Shown: positions 15,740 through 17,350 of the stretch, piece after piece
Numbering within the stretch: the stretch's first letter is position 1
How the letters are laid out: each line of letters opens with the position of its first letter
Assembly: GCA_025937035.1 (NCBI GenBank)
Contig: JAICSG010000013.1
Coordinates: forward strand, 1 to 17,350
From: Thermoanaerobaculia bacterium
GTDB lineage: Bacteria > Acidobacteriota > Thermoanaerobaculia > Multivoradales > UBA5704
DNA length: 17,350 nucleotides
Reading direction: 5' to 3'
Made by a program: the position numbers and the translations under genes
Notes under the pieces: generated by a model
What the model was told of the DNA's origin: nothing
The model's input: the letters and a program-made list of their open reading frames with translations, nothing else
Databases searched by the model: none

Positions 15740-17350
15740 ATGGCGCGCGAGCTCGAAGATCTCGAAGAGGCGGTCGCGGTCGTGGGCATGGCCGGGCGCT
15801 TCCCCGGCGCCCGCGACCTGAAGGAATTCTGGCGCAACCTCCGCGCCGGGGTGGAATCGGTGCGCTTCCTCTCCCGCGAGGAGATGGCGGCGCTCGGCGC
15901 CCCCGCCGGCGCGGCGGACGACCCCGCCTGGGTGCCGGCGGTGGCGATGCCGGACGGCATCGACGAATTCGACGCCCCGTTCTTCGGCATCAGCCACCGG
16001 GAGGCGGAGATCCTCGATCCGCAGCAGCGGCTCTTCCTGGAGGCCTGCTGGGCGGCGCTGGAGGACGCGGGCCATGCCCCGGGCTCGGCCACGGCTGCCG
16101 AGGAGGTCGTCGCCGTCTTCGCCGGCGCCACCACCAGCACCTACCTGCTGTTCAACCTGGCGCGCAACCCCCAGGTGGCCGCCACGGTCGATCCGCTGCA
16201 GCTCATCGTCGGCAACGCCGTCGACTCGCTGACGACGCGGGTCTCCTACAAGCTGAGCCTGACGGGGGCGAGCCAGGCGGTGCAGTGCGCCTGCTCGAGC
16301 TCGCTGGTGGCGGTCCACTTCGCCTGCCAGAGCCTGCTCAACCAGGAGTGCGACATGGCGCTCGCCGGCGGCGTCTCGATCAACGTCGGGCAGAGGGGGG
16401 GCTACCGTTTCCAGGAGGACTCGATCCTGGCGCCGGACGGCCACTGCCGGGCCTTCGACGCCGCGGCCCGCGGCACGGTCTTCGGCGGCGGCGTGGGGGT
16501 GGTGGTGCTGAAGCGGCTGGCGGACGCGCTGGCCGACCGCGACACGGTGCGCGCCGTGATCCTGGGCTCGGCGGTGAACAACGACGGCGGGCTCAAGGCC
16601 GGCTACACGGCGCCGGCGGTCGAGGGGCAGGCGGGGGTGGTGGCCGAGGCCCTCTCGGTGGCCGGCGTCGACCCGGAGACCATCGGCTACATCGAGGGGC
16701 ACGGCACCGGCACCGCCCTCGGCGACCCGGTCGAGATCCAGGCGCTCGCCAAGGCGTTCCGCTCGTTCACCCCCAAGCGCGGCTTCGCCGCCCTGGGCAC
16801 GGTGAAGAGCAACATCGGCCACCTCGACATCGCGGCCGGGATCGCCGGCCTGATCAAGACCGTCCTCGCCCTGGAGCACGGCGAGATCCCGCCCAGCCTC
16901 CACTTCGAGCGGCCGAATCCGCGGATCGACTTCGCGGCGAGCCCGGTCCACGTCAACGCCGCGCTCACCCCCTGGAAGCGCGGCGCCGCGCCCCGCCGGG
17001 CGGGGGTCAGCTCGTTCGGCTTCGGCGGCACCAACGCCCATGTGAGCCTCGCGGCGGCGCCGGAGGCTCCGGCGCGGCCGTCCTCGCCCGGCCGGCCGTG
17101 GCACCTCCTGGTCCTCTCGGCCAAGACCCAGGCGGCTCTGGCGGCGGCGGCCCGCAACCTGGCGGAGCATCTGCGGGAGCGCCCGGAGACCGACCTCGGC
17201 GATGCCGCCTTCACCCTGCTCGCCGGCCGGCAGGCCTTCGAGCATCGCCTGGCGGTGGTCTGCCGCGACGCCGCCGACGCCGCGGCCCGCCTGGCCGGGC
17301 CCGACCCGGAGAGGGCGCTGAGCGCGGCGGAGGAGACCGGCGACCCCGAG
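15740..17350 (+). CDS. Type I polyketide synthase, KS and start of AT (C-terminus beyond window)
   Basis: Starts MARELEDLEEAVAVVG, 3 bp after the previous stop codon, with GGAGG (15724-15728) inside the end of the upstream gene. The two are surely one operon and may be translationally coupled. The frame is open for 537 codons to the window edge. Residues about 10-430 are a complete ketosynthase. Cys185 is in VQCACSSSLVAVH, His321 in EGHGTGTALGDP and His361 in KSNIGHLD, all as expected, so this KS should be active, unlike the one upstream. Residues about 430-537 (PWHLLVLSAKTQAAL onward) are the linker leading into an acyltransferase, whose active site is not in the window. It should extend the chain delivered by the upstream protein by one unit. 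Later domains are unknown. Confidence 0.93.
   Translation, partial: MARELEDLEEAVAVVGMAGRFPGARDLKEFWRNLRAGVESVRFLSREEMAALGAPAGAADDPAWVPAVAMPDGIDEFDAPFFGISHREAEILDPQQRLFLEACWAALEDAGHAPGSATAAEEVVAVFAGATTSTYLLFNLARNPQVAATVDPLQLIVGNAVDSLTTRVSYKLSLTGASQAVQCACSSSLVAVHFACQSLLNQECDMALAGGVSINVGQRGGYRFQEDSILAPDGHCRAFDAAARGTVFGGGVGVVVLKRLADALADRDTVRAVILGSAVNNDGGLKAGYTAPAVEGQAGVVAEALSVAGVDPETIGYIEGHGTGTALGDPVEIQALAKAFRSFTPKRGFAALGTVKSNIGHLDIAAGIAGLIKTVLALEHGEIPPSLHFERPNPRIDFAASPVHVNAALTPWKRGAAPRRAGVSSFGFGGTNAHVSLAAAPEAPARPSSPGRPWHLLVLSAKTQAALAAAARNLAEHLRERPETDLGDAAFTLLAGRQAFEHRLAVVCRDAADAAARLAGPDPERALSAAEETGDPE

Overview
The window is very GC-rich DNA from a bacterium. Its genes use mostly G/C-ending codons, so antisense and alternative frames stay open over kilobases. 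It carries selA, so the host probably makes selenoproteins. The mix of a large NRPS-PKS, a secreted metzincin and a secreted transglutaminase would suit Acidobacteriota, Myxococcota or a similar large-genome lineage. This placement is inferred from general character only, not from any marker gene.

Left part (1-3892), all on the minus strand. From right to left it holds a secreted transglutaminase-like protein (2873-3892), a secreted metzincin-like protein with an altered zinc motif (1553-2584), and a polytopic membrane protein resembling GT-C/YfhO-type proteins (1-1479, cut by the window edge). A probable terminator lies behind the transglutaminase gene. The metzincin and membrane protein genes are 73 bp apart and could be co-transcribed.

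Middle (3893-5863). A divergent promoter region with a perfect inverted repeat separates the transglutaminase gene from selA (4028-5431, plus strand), which encodes the PLP enzyme that makes selenocysteyl-tRNA. No selB and no selenocysteine tRNA are visible. A 432-bp non-coding stretch follows, with an AT-rich block and possible leader hairpins ahead of the big biosynthetic genes.

Right part (5864-17350, plus strand). This is the start of a hybrid NRPS-PKS gene cluster. The first protein (3290 aa) reads FAAL-ACP-C-A-PCP-KS-AT-KR-ACP plus a charged C-terminal tail. The second begins 3 bp later with KS and the linker to AT, and runs off the window. The predicted logic is that a free fatty acid is activated as acyl-AMP and loaded onto the first ACP. 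The C domain joins it to the building block chosen by the A domain. A malonyl-derived unit is then added and reduced by the KR, and the chain passes to the next protein. Two key residues break this textbook reading: the A domain lacks the Asp that normally binds the substrate amino group, and the first KS has Ser in place of its catalytic Cys. These are the most interesting features of the window. No thioesterase, transporter, regulator or phosphopantetheinyl transferase of the cluster is inside the window.
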